Both the position numbers and the translations under genes were made by a program. The notes under the pieces were generated by a model. That model saw only the letters and a program-made list of their open reading frames with translations, did not search any database and was not told the DNA's origin. A stretch of 64,000 bases of DNA, taken from an uncultured Opitutia bacterium (lineage in GTDB: Bacteria > Verrucomicrobiota > Verrucomicrobiia > Opitutales > Opitutaceae). The first letter of the stretch is position 1; each line of letters begins with the position of its first letter. Shown in pieces: positions 26,012 through 34,869 of this stretch. The stretch is taken from assembly GCA_903877135.1 (NCBI GenBank), contig CAIRCN010000006.1:1-64000 (forward strand), written 5' to 3'.

Positions 26012-27435
26012 GCGCCGGTGTTGCGCCAGCGCACGAAGGTCAGCAGCACGATCTGCACGTCGAGCCAGATGCTCCAGTTTCCGATGTAGTAAATGTCGTG
26101 CTGCACGCGGGCGTTGAGATCGCTGCGACCGCGCAGACCGTTGACCTGCGCCCAGCCGGTCATGCCGGGTTTCACGAGGTGGCGCGGCAGGTAGTGCGGG
26201 ATGGCGTCGGCGAGCTGGTCGACGTGGTAAGGGCGCTCGGGCCGCGGGCCGACGAGGCTCATGTCGCCACGGAGGACGTTCCAGAACTGCGGCAGTTCGT
26301 CGAGATTCCAACGGCGTAGAAAAGCGCCGAGGCGCAGGAGGCGTGGGTCGGCGGACGCAGTGCTTTGCTGCGCGGCGTCGGTGACGTCGGCGTCGGGGGC
26401 CATGCTGCGCAATTTGTAGAGTGTGAATGGCCGGTGACTAGAGCCGATGCGAGTTTGCCGGAACAGGATTGGTCCGCCGGGGGATTCGCGTTTAATGAGC
26501 ACCGCGAGCACAAGCACGATGGGGCTCGAAAATACCAGGCCCACGAGAGCCCCGATGATGTCGAGCCCGCGCTTAATTCCGCGAGAGAGGAGCCGGTTGA
26601 TGGCTAGCTCTTCAACTCCGAGCACCGGGACGCGACCGATGGTTTGCAGCCGCAAGCCGCTGAGAAAGATGTCGAAGGCGCCGGGGACGATCTTCCACTC
26701 GACGTAGGCGCGTTCGCAGGTCTCGACGATGCGGCGAACCTCGTCGCGCGGCAGGTCGAGCCGCGTGGCAATAAGCAGATCGGCCGACTCGCGCTTGAGA
26801 ATGGATTCGAGGTCAGCGACTGCACCGAGTTGGCGCGGCTCGTTTTCTCCTGTTTTGTCGTCGGTCGGAAAAACGACGATTCCGACAAGGGCGAGGGGAT
26901 GGGTCGCATCGTGGGAGATCTCGGCGGCGAGTGCGCGGGATTCAGTGTTCCAACCAAGAAGCACTGCGCGACGGCGCAGGCGGGCGAGAAGAGAACTGCG
27001 CGCAACGGCCAGGTAAGCGAGCGTGCGCCAGAGATAGAGCAAGCCAACGACGCACGCGAAGGCCTCGACCGCGAAGAGGCGCGAGATCGGTGGGTCGAAT
27101 TTCAGCACGAGCGAGACGCCGAGGTAGGCGACGAGCCAGAACGCGGCGCCCTTGAGGATGGCGTTGAGGCTTTGGTAACGGCGTAGGACGAGGCGCACGT
27201 CGTAGAGGCCGAATTGCGCGAAGGCGCCGAGGAGCAGCGCGACGCCGACGAGCAGGAGCGGCAGGTAGCGGTCGAAAGTGGCGCCGGGCACGTCAATACC
27301 GATGCGCCGGAGCGGCGAGGCGTAGCGCAGCCACCAGCCGAGCGTGAGGCCGGCGAAGGTCACGAGGGTGTCGCCCGCCAGCAGTGTCAGCGGCACGGCG
27401 GTTTCGCGGAGGGAGTTGGTGGCGGTGCGAGACAC
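26005..27435 (-). CDS. Polyprenyl glycosylphosphotransferase (WbaP/WcaJ-like initiating transferase)
   Basis: This 476-residue protein has four to five N-terminal membrane segments, a central nucleotide-binding-like domain ([17 protein letters not shown] near residue 158), then a fifth hydrophobic helix after [17 protein letters not shown]. The C-terminal catalytic domain has [41 protein letters not shown] and [15 protein letters not shown], all signatures of the polyprenyl-phosphate hexose-1-phosphate transferase family. It would start glycan assembly by putting a hexose-1-phosphate (glucose or galactose in known members) on undecaprenyl phosphate. Lengths and domain order are normal, with no damage seen. 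It lies directly downstream of the O-antigen ligase gene on the same strand. Confidence 0.93.
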   Translation of the reverse strand: MSRTATNSLRETAVPLTLLAGDTLVTFAGLTLGWWLRYASPLRRIGIDVPGATFDRYLPLLLVGVALLLGAFAQFGLYDVRLVLRRYQSLNAILKGAAFWLVAYLGVSLVLKFDPPISRLFAVEAFACVVGLLYLWRTLAYLAVARSSLLARLRRRAVLLGWNTESRALAAEISHDATHPLALVGIVVFPTDDKTGENEPRQLGAVADLESILKRESADLLIATRLDLPRDEVRRIVETCERAYVEWKIVPGAFDIFLSGLRLQTIGRVPVLGVEELAINRLLSRGIKRGLDIIGALVGLVFSSPIVLVLAVLIKRESPGGPILFRQTRIGSSHRPFTLYKLRSMAPDADVTDAAQQSTASADPRLLRLGAFLRRWNLDELPQFWNVLRGDMSLVGPRPERPYHVDQLADAIPHYLPRHLVKPGMTGWAQVNGLRGRSDLNARVQHDIYYIGNWSIWLDVQIVLLTFVRWRNTGAY

Positions 27436-27447
27436 GGTCGGAGTCGG

Positions 27448-29550
27448 TTAGTCGAGCACGGGTAACCGTCCGTCGAGCAAAACGAGGAGAAGGGGCGAGG
27501 GCAACCAGCCCTTGGCGGGAAAGAGAGGCGCGAGTTCGCCGGCGGCAAGGGCGTTTTCCTGCACGTCAAAAAGATCGACCGGAACGGGCAGGTCTAGATC
27601 GCGCATGAGGACAGGATAAGCGGTGCGCTCGCGGCGGTAGCGGAGAACCGGTGCGGAGGAAAAATCGGGTGGGGCGGGCCGCTGCGCGAAGTAGGAGACG
27701 CGCGCGGTCGTGTTGGCGCGGGCCAAGATTTCGCCGGGAGCCTCGTTTCCATCGAGCCAGCGGGCGAGCGCGGCGACATAGGCGGCGTCCTTGTCCAAAC
27801 TTGGCGCCGTGAGCGCATGACTTTCGGCCAGCGTGTCGGCGAACTGGGCGATGGTGCGGAAGGTGTCAGACTGCAGGGCGCGAAGCGATGGTTCCCGCCA
27901 CCACGGCGACGTGAGGAAGAGCGGGTCGTTGAGGCCCTCGAGGGCGAGGGCGCGCATGATGGCGGTGCGGTCGCGGTGGGCGTTGAGGCGCGCGAGGGCG
28001 AGGCCGAAATAAACGCCGCCCTTGTCGGGCACGAGGCGTGCGGCGGCGAGAAAATGTTTTTCCGCGGCGGCGGGCTCGCGGGTGACGAGCAGCCAGCCGA
28101 GGTTGAAATGCGCGATCTCCTGGTCGGGATTCAGCGTAAGCGATTCGCGGAACAGGGCGATGGCGCGGTCGCTTTGGGCCGGATCACGGCCGAGGGCGAG
28201 CGCACGGACGTTGAATGCGGGAGCGGGATCGCGCTGGCCAAGCAGGCCAATGAGTCCAAGGACCCCGAGCGCCGCGGTGCCGAGGAGCAGCCGCGGCCGA
28301 CGCGGGAAAGTGTCACCCCACTTTCCCGGGGTCGCGAGCAGGGCGGCACAAGCGGCAACTGCGAAAGTAAAAACCGGCACGTCGAGCTGGAAGTCGGTCA
28401 GGGTGAACACGGCGTAACCGCCGAGCGCGATGGCGGCGGTGGGACAGCGGCGTGTGTTGCGCGCAGCGAGGAGGAGAAAGGCGACGGCGCAGGCGAGGCC
28501 GGCCACGCCGAGGTCGGCCCAGAGCTGCACGGGCGTGCTGTGGAGCTGGAGGGCGTTTTCGACACCGCCGTCGAGCGCGGCGCGGTAGCGCGGGAACGCG
28601 AGGGGCGTCGTGCCCGGTCCCCAGCCGAGGAACGGACGGTCGGCCCCCATGCGCAGGCCGGCGGAAAACATGGCGGAGCGCTGGACGGTGCTGATGCTTG
28701 GCTCGGCAGTAGCTGGGGAGTTCCCGAATATCATCTTTCGAGTGCGCGGGTGTGCAAGCGAGAGGGCGAGCGCGGCGGCAAGGGCGAGCAGCGACCAGAG
28801 GAGGAATTTTTTCCAACCCAGGCCCGCGCTTAGGAGGGTGGCGATTGCGATGGTGGCCAGTCCGAGTAGTCCGCCGCGGCTGCCACTGGTGAAGAGCATT
28901 GCGAGCCCAAGCAGCACGCCGAGGCCCCAAAGCATGCGGCGAAATCCGCGGGCGCGCCCCGCCAGCGTGCCGAGCCAGGGCAGGGCGAACAGCGCGAGGC
29001 CAGCGGTGTAGTTGGAATGGCCGAGGGGGCTGTCGTTGCGGTGTGCAAGGAGAGCGGCGAGACCCTGGCCTGGGTCGGGCGAGGAGAGCGCCAAAGCCAG
29101 CCAGTGGATCAGGCTCACCGCTGCAATGACGCCACCGGCGAGGGCGGCCCAAGCGATGAGCCGGGCCGGCCGGGCGGGGTTTTCGCGATTCAGCCAGTCA
29201 TGCAGACATAAGAAAGTGGCGAAACCGGAGAGGGGCAGCAGGGCGTTGAGGAGGCTCGGGCCGCGAAACGGGCTCGCGAGTGCTGAGGCGAGCACGGTCG
29301 CGCCAAGGGCGGCGGCGAGTGCGCACCAAGCACGCGACGGGAGCACCAAGGTAGTCTGAAAAGAGCTGCACCGCAGTAGCAACACAGCGAACGGCGCGAG
29401 CTGGGCGAACCACAAGAGGAGATTCCACGGCGTCGCGAACTGGCGCGTTGCGCCACGGTCGAGCAGCGTCAGCGCGGCGAGGCACAGCAGGCCGCCTAAC
29501 CCGAAGATTCGGGCGGGCAGCAGAGCGGGGTCGGGTCGGGTAGACGGCAT
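27448..29550 (-). CDS. O-antigen ligase / polymerase family protein with TPR-like tail
   Basis: This protein of about 700 residues has about twelve membrane segments up to roughly residue 450. A long periplasmic loop contains RPFLGWGPGTTPLAF and LHSTPVQLWADLGVAGL, and before it lies LFTSGSRGGLLGLA. These are hallmarks of the Wzy_C/O-antigen ligase superfamily (R-G and H motifs). The C-terminal region from about residue 470 contains helical repeats such as ALFRESLTLNPDQEIAHFNL and AEKHFLAAARLVPD, which look like TPRs; some bacterial ligases and PglL-type oligosaccharyltransferases carry such tails. The ATG at 29550 is preferred over 29592 and 29565 because the membrane segment follows closely. 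It would polymerise the glycan or ligate it to a lipid or protein acceptor. Confidence 0.85.
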   Translation of the reverse strand: MPSTRPDPALLPARIFGLGGLLCLAALTLLDRGATRQFATPWNLLLWFAQLAPFAVLLLRCSSFQTTLVLPSRAWCALAAALGATVLASALASPFRGPSLLNALLPLSGFATFLCLHDWLNRENPARPARLIAWAALAGGVIAAVSLIHWLALALSSPDPGQGLAALLAHRNDSPLGHSNYTAGLALFALPWLGTLAGRARGFRRMLWGLGVLLGLAMLFTSGSRGGLLGLATIAIATLLSAGLGWKKFLLWSLLALAAALALSLAHPRTRKMIFGNSPATAEPSISTVQRSAMFSAGLRMGADRPFLGWGPGTTPLAFPRYRAALDGGVENALQLHSTPVQLWADLGVAGLACAVAFLLLAARNTRRCPTAAIALGGYAVFTLTDFQLDVPVFTFAVAACAALLATPGKWGDTFPRRPRLLLGTAALGVLGLIGLLGQRDPAPAFNVRALALGRDPAQSDRAIALFRESLTLNPDQEIAHFNLGWLLVTREPAAAEKHFLAAARLVPDKGGVYFGLALARLNAHRDRTAIMRALALEGLNDPLFLTSPWWREPSLRALQSDTFRTIAQFADTLAESHALTAPSLDKDAAYVAALARWLDGNEAPGEILARANTTARVSYFAQRPAPPDFSSAPVLRYRRERTAYPVLMRDLDLPVPVDLFDVQENALAAGELAPLFPAKGWLPSPLLLVLLDGRLPVLD

Positions 29551-29585
29551 GAACGGCGCTTGCATCTCAGTCGCACGAGTGGCGG

Positions 29586-29614
29586 CGGGCAAGCTTCGCG
29601 CTTACGCTTGCCCG
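29586..29614. repeat. Perfect inverted repeat between divergent genes
   Basis: CGGGCAAGC at 586-594 of this kilobase and GCTTGCCCG at 606-614 form a perfect 9-base stem with an 11-base loop in the 91-base gap between the O-antigen ligase and VTT-protein starts. No T-run follows on either strand, so it is not a normal terminator. It may be an operator, or a palindromic extragenic repeat. Confidence 0.6.
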
Positions 29615-29641
29615 GCGGGCGGGGTTCGCCACGCTCCCCGC

Positions 29642-30322
29642 ATGTCAATCGGGACGGCTGTGGAAAAAAGAAAACTACCCTGGCTCAAGCTGGGCCTGGT
29701 AGCTTGCGTGCTCGTCGCGGGTGCCGTCCTCGTGCTCACCGGGGTGGACGTGCGCGCGCTGATAGAGCAGGGTATGAACCTGATCCGCAGCGCGGGGCTG
29801 GTGGCGTTTTTCACTGCGATGGCGCTGACACCGGCGGTCGGGATGCCGGCCACGGTGTTCACTTTGACGGCGGGGCCGGTGTTCGGCCCGAAGCTGGGGA
29901 TGCCGCTGGTTGTGGTTCTCTGCATGGGGGCGATCCTGATCAACGTGGCATTGACTCACTTTCTCGCGCGGCGCGCGCTGCGGCCGTTGCTGGAAAAACT
30001 GCTGGCGCGGCTGGGCTACAAGCTGCCGCAGGTGGCACCGGAGGACATGACCGATCTGGCGATCATCGTGCGCGTGACGCCGGGTTCGCCGTTTCCAGTG
30101 CAGAACTACCTGCTTGGCCTCGCGAACGTGCCGTTCGGACGCAACCTGCTGGTGGCATTCGTCGTGCAGGCGGTTTATACGCCAGCATTTGTGCTTTTCG
30201 GCGACGCGCTGATGCACGGCAAGGGCAAGCTGGCGGTGATTGCGGTCGGCCTGCTGGTGGTGGCGGCGGCGGGAACTAACCTGCTGCGCAAGCACTTCGC
30301 CAAGAAAAAACCGGCGGCATGA
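29642..30322 (+). CDS. TVP38/TMEM64-family (VTT domain) membrane protein
   Basis: This 226-residue protein has about five hydrophobic segments. The core contains FFTAMALTPAVGMPATVFTL and then GPVFGPKLGMPLVVV, followed by RVTPGSPFPVQNYLLGLANVP. The F/L-x-P-x-x-P-x-N-Y/x-x-x-G motif (here TPGSPFPVQNYLLG) is the signature of the VTT/SNARE-associated domain of the TVP38/DedA-like superfamily, whose members act in membrane lipid or undecaprenyl-phosphate scrambling. The ATG at 29642 follows a short non-hydrophobic leader; upstream in-frame codons have no recognisable content. It is coupled to xseA by an ATGA overlap at 30319, though no functional link is known. A role in recycling lipid carriers of the neighbouring glycan locus is only speculation. 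Confidence 0.85.
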   Translation: MSIGTAVEKRKLPWLKLGLVACVLVAGAVLVLTGVDVRALIEQGMNLIRSAGLVAFFTAMALTPAVGMPATVFTLTAGPVFGPKLGMPLVVVLCMGAILINVALTHFLARRALRPLLEKLLARLGYKLPQVAPEDMTDLAIIVRVTPGSPFPVQNYLLGLANVPFGRNLLVAFVVQAVYTPAFVLFGDALMHGKGKLAVIAVGLLVVAAAGTNLLRKHFAKKKPAA

Positions 30323-31605
30323 AAACGCGCGACGAGTCGCTGTTTGGCGCGGCGGACGACCGCGTGGAGTCGGTGAGCGATTTCACGCGGCGGGTGAAGG
30401 CGCTGCTGGAGACCGGCATCCGGCCGGGATGGGTGCGGGGCGAGGTGTCGAACCTGCGCGCGCAGGCGAGCGGACACGTTTATTTTTCGCTGAAAGACGC
30501 CGGCGCGCAACTGAGCGCGGTGATGTTTCGCGGCGACGCGGCCAAGCAAACCGTGAAGCTGCGCGAGGGCACGCAGGTCGTGGTCTACGGCGAAGTGAGC
30601 GTCTACGAGTCGCGCGGACAGTATCAGCTCATTGTGCGCGCGGTGATCGAGGACGGCGTGGGGCGGTTGCAGCGCGAGTTCGAGGCGCTGAAGGCGCGGC
30701 TCGCGGCCGAGGGATTGTTTGCGGCAGAAAAGAAACGGCCGATTCCCGAGATGCCGGCCTGCGTGGGGTTCATCACGTCGCCGACGGGCGCGGCGGTGCA
30801 GGATTTTTTGCGGATTCTCACGCGGCGCGGCTGGCGCGGGCGCGTGGTAGTGCTGCCGGCGAAGGTGCAGGGCGAGGGTGCGGCGGCGGAGATGGTGGCG
30901 ATGCTCGCGCTCGCGCAGGAGTTGAGGATTTTCGACTTGCTCGTCGTTGGTCGCGGTGGCGGAAGCATGGAGGATTTATGGGCGTTCAACGAGGAGCCGC
31001 TGGTGCGCGCCGTGGCGGCCTGCGCTGTGCCGGTGATCTCGGCGGTGGGGCACGAGATCGATTTCACACTGTGCGATTTTGCCGCGGATATGCGCGCGGA
31101 GACGCCGAGCGCGGCGGCGGAGATGATCTCGAGTCATTTTGTTTCGTGTGCGGAGCGCGCGGCGCAGGCCGGCGAGGCGATGGTCATGGCGAGTGAGGGC
31201 GCGATGCAGCGGGCGATCGAGCGGGTTGACCACGCTCGTTCGCGACTGCGGTTGCTTTCGCCGACATCGCAAATCGAGCAGGGATATCTGCGGCTGGATG
31301 ATTTCTCGAATCGGCTGAGCGCAGCGTTGCTCGCGTCGGTGCAGGGACGGCGGCAACAGTTGTCGGAGGCACGGGCAGCGCTCGCGCAGCGTTCGCCGGA
31401 GACTCGGGTGCAAATCGAGTCGCACCGCCTGCTGGCGCTGTGGAAGCGGTTGCAGGGGGCGAGCCCGAAATCGGTGCTGAACCGAGGCTTCGTCATCATG
31501 CGCGACGAGCAGGGCCGGCCGGTGCCGCGCCGGGTCGGCGTGCGGGCCGGGCAGCAGCTGAGCGCGGAGTTTGGCGACGGCGCCCTGCCGGTGCGGGCGG
31601 AGTGA
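30319..31605 (+). CDS. xseA: Exodeoxyribonuclease VII large subunit
   Basis: This 428-residue protein is the catalytic subunit of exonuclease VII, which degrades single-stranded DNA to oligonucleotides and resolves trapped topoisomerase ends. The N-terminal OB-fold region (about residues 18-115) has VRGEVSNLRAQASGHVYFSL. The catalytic domain has GFITSPTGAAVQDFL, LLVVGRGGGSMEDLWAFNEE and the block VISAVGHEIDFTLCDFAAD followed by RAETPSAAAE, all conserved in XseA. A helical region and a short C-terminal segment (SVLNRGFVIMRDEQGRP) complete the usual length. The small subunit gene xseB is not next to it in this window. It is coupled to the upstream VTT gene by a 4-base overlap. Confidence 0.96.
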   Translation: MKTRDESLFGAADDRVESVSDFTRRVKALLETGIRPGWVRGEVSNLRAQASGHVYFSLKDAGAQLSAVMFRGDAAKQTVKLREGTQVVVYGEVSVYESRGQYQLIVRAVIEDGVGRLQREFEALKARLAAEGLFAAEKKRPIPEMPACVGFITSPTGAAVQDFLRILTRRGWRGRVVVLPAKVQGEGAAAEMVAMLALAQELRIFDLLVVGRGGGSMEDLWAFNEEPLVRAVAACAVPVISAVGHEIDFTLCDFAADMRAETPSAAAEMISSHFVSCAERAAQAGEAMVMASEGAMQRAIERVDHARSRLRLLSPTSQIEQGYLRLDDFSNRLSAALLASVQGRRQQLSEARAALAQRSPETRVQIESHRLLALWKRLQGASPKSVLNRGFVIMRDEQGRPVPRRVGVRAGQQLSAEFGDGALPVRAE

Positions 31606-31652
31606 GCGATCTGTCGCGCCGAGTGGAATAAGCGGCCGGGCTGGCTACTCTT

Positions 31653-32270
31653 ATGCCCACAATGAAACCCTTTCTTGCCGCCGCCTTTCTCGCCGTCATC
31701 GCCACGGCCTGCGCCCAATCCACCATGAAATCCACCTCGCCTACCGCCAAGGACGCCCTGCAATGCAAGCCCGGCGAAAAATCCGCCTGCGGGCTGCCCT
31801 CGAACGTCGTCATCGACATGAGCAAGGCCAAGGTGCAGCGCACCGACGCCGAGTGGAAAGAACTGCTCACGCCGCGGCAGTTTCAGGTGGCACGCAAGCA
31901 GGGCACCGAGCCGCCATTCGAGAACGAGTTTTATGACAACCACGCCGACGGCGTCTATTTTTCGGTGTGCAGCGACACGCCGCTATTCGACAGCCGCGAC
32001 AAGTTCGAGAGCGGCACGGGCTGGCCGAGCTTCACCAAGCCGATCGAGCGCGCGTTCGTTGGCGAGACGACTGACGTGAGTTACGGAATGACGCGTGTCG
32101 AAGTGCACTGCAACGTTGACGGCGCCCATCTCGGGCATGTTTTCGACGACGGTCCGGCGCCGACCGGCCTGCGCTACTGCATCAACTCCGCCTCGCTACG
32201 CTTCATGCCCCGGAAGGACTATGAGACATGGGTGGCGAAGAACCAGCCAGCGGCGCAGGCAGGAAAATAA
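31653..32270 (+). CDS. msrB: Exported peptide-methionine (R)-S-oxide reductase
   Basis: This 205-residue protein reduces methionine-R-sulfoxide in damaged proteins. An N-terminal hydrophobic signal ends in IATACAQS, a possible lipobox, so it is probably a periplasmic lipoprotein. The MsrB domain (about residues 65-195) has [30 protein letters not shown] and INSASLRF; the cysteine in GLRYCIN is the catalytic one. The usual zinc-binding CxxC pairs are lost: the first reads YFSVCSD and the second VHCNVDG, so it belongs with zinc-free MsrBs, and the cysteine in SVCSD may be the resolving residue. A start at 31662 (MKPFLA) is equally possible. It stands alone after xseA. Confidence 0.93.
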   Translation: MPTMKPFLAAAFLAVIATACAQSTMKSTSPTAKDALQCKPGEKSACGLPSNVVIDMSKAKVQRTDAEWKELLTPRQFQVARKQGTEPPFENEFYDNHADGVYFSVCSDTPLFDSRDKFESGTGWPSFTKPIERAFVGETTDVSYGMTRVEVHCNVDGAHLGHVFDDGPAPTGLRYCINSASLRFMPRKDYETWVAKNQPAAQAGK

Positions 32271-32519
32271 TGCCTATCCGCGTGAAACCGAAGAGATTTT
32301 ACACCAAACCAGCAAAGCTAGCCAAGGACGCCCCATCCGGCAGCTTGGCACCCTTTGCGCACTTCATGTGAAAGCGATCTGCCCAGATGCGTCAGCACCG
32401 TTGTGAAAGGCTTCATCCCATCCCAGCACACCGGCTGGCGAATGCCATGCGACAGATGAAAACCAAGGTGCCGGAATGTCTCCGAAGCGAGCTGGCCTTC
32501 AAATGTTAGTCCCACCGGC

Positions 32520-33491
32520 CTATGCCAGCTTTGAAAAGACTCTCTCAACAGTAAAACGGTCGGGAATCTTCCGTTGATGTGCTCCGGAACCGAGCATGGT
32601 GCCCGCACCCATTCGAAGCTTTGGCGCAGCACCGGAAACCAGTTCGAATCGAATTTCGTCAGGTCGATTATCGATAAAGAAGAGGAGTTGCTTCGTATCT
32701 ATGAGCTCGAGGGTACGATCGTGCTGAATGCGTAGCCTTCCACCCTCGGCCTCGATAACAACCAACTCGATCCCATCGATGCGTTGGTAAGTTCCTACCA
32801 ACATCGGGATCAAGTTCCTTGGCATCCGGACAGGGGAGTAGGCCGGCAAGCCAAGCTTGCGACAAATCTTGTTGAATGAACCGAGCCAATCGCGTCTTAC
32901 CTGATTCAAGACCAGCACTTGCCCAGGAAACCGCTTGGCAAAATCCGACGACATTTTTTGGACTCGTGAGTAATACGCACAGATGAGCGGCAGATCATCC
33001 CTGTTGTCCCGGTTTGCGAACGGGCGCGCAATTCTTGCAAAATGAGCCAGCGCATCAGTGCGCACTGTGGACAGCCACCGAAAATGAGCCGACATCGACG
33101 TCTGTCTGAATTGAATGAGAATCGGTGACGCCTTTTTGAGTATGTCGTAGAGGGGATCGAAGAGGGCGGGAAGTTCGTCTTCCTTCCTCTCCTTAATGTA
33201 GCGGTTCAGCTGTTTTTGGAACAACGCGCTCTCAAGAATCGCTATTTCGCGATTGGCGATTGCCCGCGCGATGAATCGCTCCCAGTTCCGGAGCCGACCC
33301 GCAATGTCTTGGAAATTCCACTCGCTGGGCATCCCAACCGGAATGGCCGGATGATTCCGGTCATTCTCGTGGTGCCACCTTACCCGGTGGCCGCATTGCT
33401 GCAGATGGAAGGATAGGCGCTGGGCGAAGGTGCTCTTACCTGATCCGGGAATTCCTTCGATAAAAATTACACGGGTTTGAGGCGTCAGCAT
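32520..33491 (-). CDS. Orphan P-loop kinase-like protein in an AT-rich island
   Basis: This 323-residue protein starts with a P-loop domain: RVIFIEGIPGSGKSTFAQRL puts the Walker A motif at residues 13-21, followed by RVRWHHENDRNHPAI. These resemble small AAA/kinase-like proteins related to nucleoside or aminoglycoside kinases, but no exact family could be named. The middle part is helical and basic; the last 100 residues (from about YSPVRMPRNLIPML) look like a separate beta-rich domain. Base use differs from its neighbours: the 60 bases from 33181 contain 28 G+C, against 39 in a line of the flippase gene, which suggests recent transfer. The ATG at 33491 is preferred over 33509 because it begins just before the first strand. 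No partner gene lies beside it. Confidence 0.72.
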   Translation of the reverse strand: MLTPQTRVIFIEGIPGSGKSTFAQRLSFHLQQCGHRVRWHHENDRNHPAIPVGMPSEWNFQDIAGRLRNWERFIARAIANREIAILESALFQKQLNRYIKERKEDELPALFDPLYDILKKASPILIQFRQTSMSAHFRWLSTVRTDALAHFARIARPFANRDNRDDLPLICAYYSRVQKMSSDFAKRFPGQVLVLNQVRRDWLGSFNKICRKLGLPAYSPVRMPRNLIPMLVGTYQRIDGIELVVIEAEGGRLRIQHDRTLELIDTKQLLFFIDNRPDEIRFELVSGAAPKLRMGAGTMLGSGAHQRKIPDRFTVERVFSKLA

Positions 33492-33652
33492 GGTAGCGAT
33501 GTGAAACAATCGGGCGAGTTAGAATAAGAGATCAGACTCTGAACAAAACCTAACGCAGTCTGGCCGTTATTTGTTGATTGTGCCCTCAGCGGCCGCTGCA
33601 GGTCGAGTCATGGCGCAGTGGCATGACGGCCGCCTGCGTGGGTTCTCCAAGG

Positions 33653-33687
33653 AAAAGGCGGTGTTAGGATTAAGCGATCCCGCCCTT
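33653..33687 (-). terminator. Probable terminator downstream of the Gfo/Idh gene
   Basis: Read on the minus strand, AAGGGCGG (plus 680-687 of this kilobase) pairs with CCGCCTTT across an 18-base loop and runs into TTTT (plus 653-656). The stem has one G-U pair. It lies just past the stop of the oxidoreductase at 33698. The long loop makes this a moderate call. Confidence 0.4.
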
Positions 33688-33697
33688 GGCGTAGGCT

Positions 33698-34855
33698 TCA
33701 GGCTTTCGGGAACTTCACCCACTTTGCGCCGAGCTTGGACGATTTTACGACGGTCTCGATGAAAGCCATGCCGTGCACGCCGTCGTCGATCGTCGGAAAA
33801 TCAAGGTCGGCGGGGAGCGGTTTGCCTTCGAGTTCCGCCTCGATGGCGCGGAACGCCTCAAGGTAGATGTTGGCGAATGCTTCCAGATAACCCTCGGGGT
33901 GGCCGGCGGGAATGCGGGTGAATTTTCTGCCTTGGTCGCAGATGTAGCCGTTGCCGCGCCGCCAGACCTGGCGGGGTTGGTCGGGGAACTTCACGACGAG
34001 TTCGTTCGGGTGTTCCTGACACCATTCGAGGCCGGCCTTGGCGCCGTAAACGCGGATGTTGAGCATGTTTTCGTCGCCGACGCTGATCTGCGACGAGTGG
34101 AGCACGCCTTTCGCGCCGCCCTTGAAGCGCACGAGGACGTTGCCGTCGTCGTCGAGCTTGCGGCCTTTCACGAAGGTCGTGAGGTCGGCGCAGAGGCTGT
34201 CGATTTCGAGGCCGGTGATGTAGCGGGCAAGGTTGTCGGCGTGCGTGCCGATGTCGCCCATGCAGCCGGCGGCACCGCTGCGTTTCGGGTCGGTCCGCCA
34301 CGCGGCCTGCTTCTGGTTGGTGCTCTCGAGAAAGGTCGAGAGCCAGCCCTGGGGATATTCGACGACGACTTTGCGGATGTCGCCGACGGTGCCGTTGCGC
34401 ACGAGTTCGCGCGCCTGTTTCACCATCACGTTGCCGGTGTAATTGTGGGTGAGAACGAAGACCTTTTTCGACTTCTTGACGATGGCACGGAGTTTTTTCG
34501 CCTCGGCGAGGTTGAAGGTGGCAGGCTTGTCGAGGACGACATTGAAGCCGGCTTCGAGAAACAGTTTCGCCGGCGGGAAGTGCTTGTGGTTGGGCGTGAC
34601 GATGACGACGAAGTCGAGCCTCTGGTCAGCGGGCATCTTGGCCTCGGCCTGCACCATTTCCTGATAGGAGCCGTAGGCGCGCTCAGGCTTGACGAATAGA
34701 TCAGCTGCGGAGGCCTTGGATCGTTCCGGGTCGGACGAGAATGCGCCGGCGACGAGGCGAGCCTTGCCGTCCATGTTGGCGGCGATGCGGTGCACGGCGC
34801 CGATGAATGCGCCGCGGCCTCCACCGATCATCCCATAGCGAAGTTTGCGATTCAT
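33698..34855 (-). CDS. Gfo/Idh/MocA-family oxidoreductase
   Basis: This 385-residue NAD(P)-dependent oxidoreductase starts [19 protein letters not shown], the Rossmann dinucleotide site, and has [19 protein letters not shown] followed by [15 protein letters not shown], in which the K of the D/E-K-P motif is the catalytic lysine of the family. [19 protein letters not shown] provides the second conserved active-site block (D-x-G-x-H). Members oxidise or reduce hydroxyls on sugars, inositols and related compounds. The ATG at 34855 is chosen because it starts at the first strand; the longer reading frame runs into the upstream gene. It sits 14 bases downstream of a sugar-phosphate isomerase-like gene, a very common pair for catabolism or modification of unusual sugars. 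The specific substrate is unknown. Confidence 0.92.
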   Translation of the reverse strand: MNRKLRYGMIGGGRGAFIGAVHRIAANMDGKARLVAGAFSSDPERSKASAADLFVKPERAYGSYQEMVQAEAKMPADQRLDFVVIVTPNHKHFPPAKLFLEAGFNVVLDKPATFNLAEAKKLRAIVKKSKKVFVLTHNYTGNVMVKQARELVRNGTVGDIRKVVVEYPQGWLSTFLESTNQKQAAWRTDPKRSGAAGCMGDIGTHADNLARYITGLEIDSLCADLTTFVKGRKLDDDGNVLVRFKGGAKGVLHSSQISVGDENMLNIRVYGAKAGLEWCQEHPNELVVKFPDQPRQVWRRGNGYICDQGRKFTRIPAGHPEGYLEAFANIYLEAFRAIEAELEGKPLPADLDFPTIDDGVHGMAFIETVVKSSKLGAKWVKFPKA

Positions 34856-34869
34856 GCGTTGGGGCGTGA

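Noticed and set aside
24461-26311. 616-codon minus-strand open frame opposite the GT-C gene at 24635
   Set aside because: Extremely rich in Arg, His, Pro and Gln with no domain motif; it mirrors the codon pattern of the real plus-strand membrane gene and is a GC-driven shadow.
29586-29614. Inverted repeat as a transcription terminator
   Set aside because: It lies between two starts and lacks a T-run on either strand.
33773-34699. 308-codon plus-strand open frame opposite the Gfo/Idh gene
   Set aside because: No recognisable fold; the minus strand carries full family motifs and good start placement.
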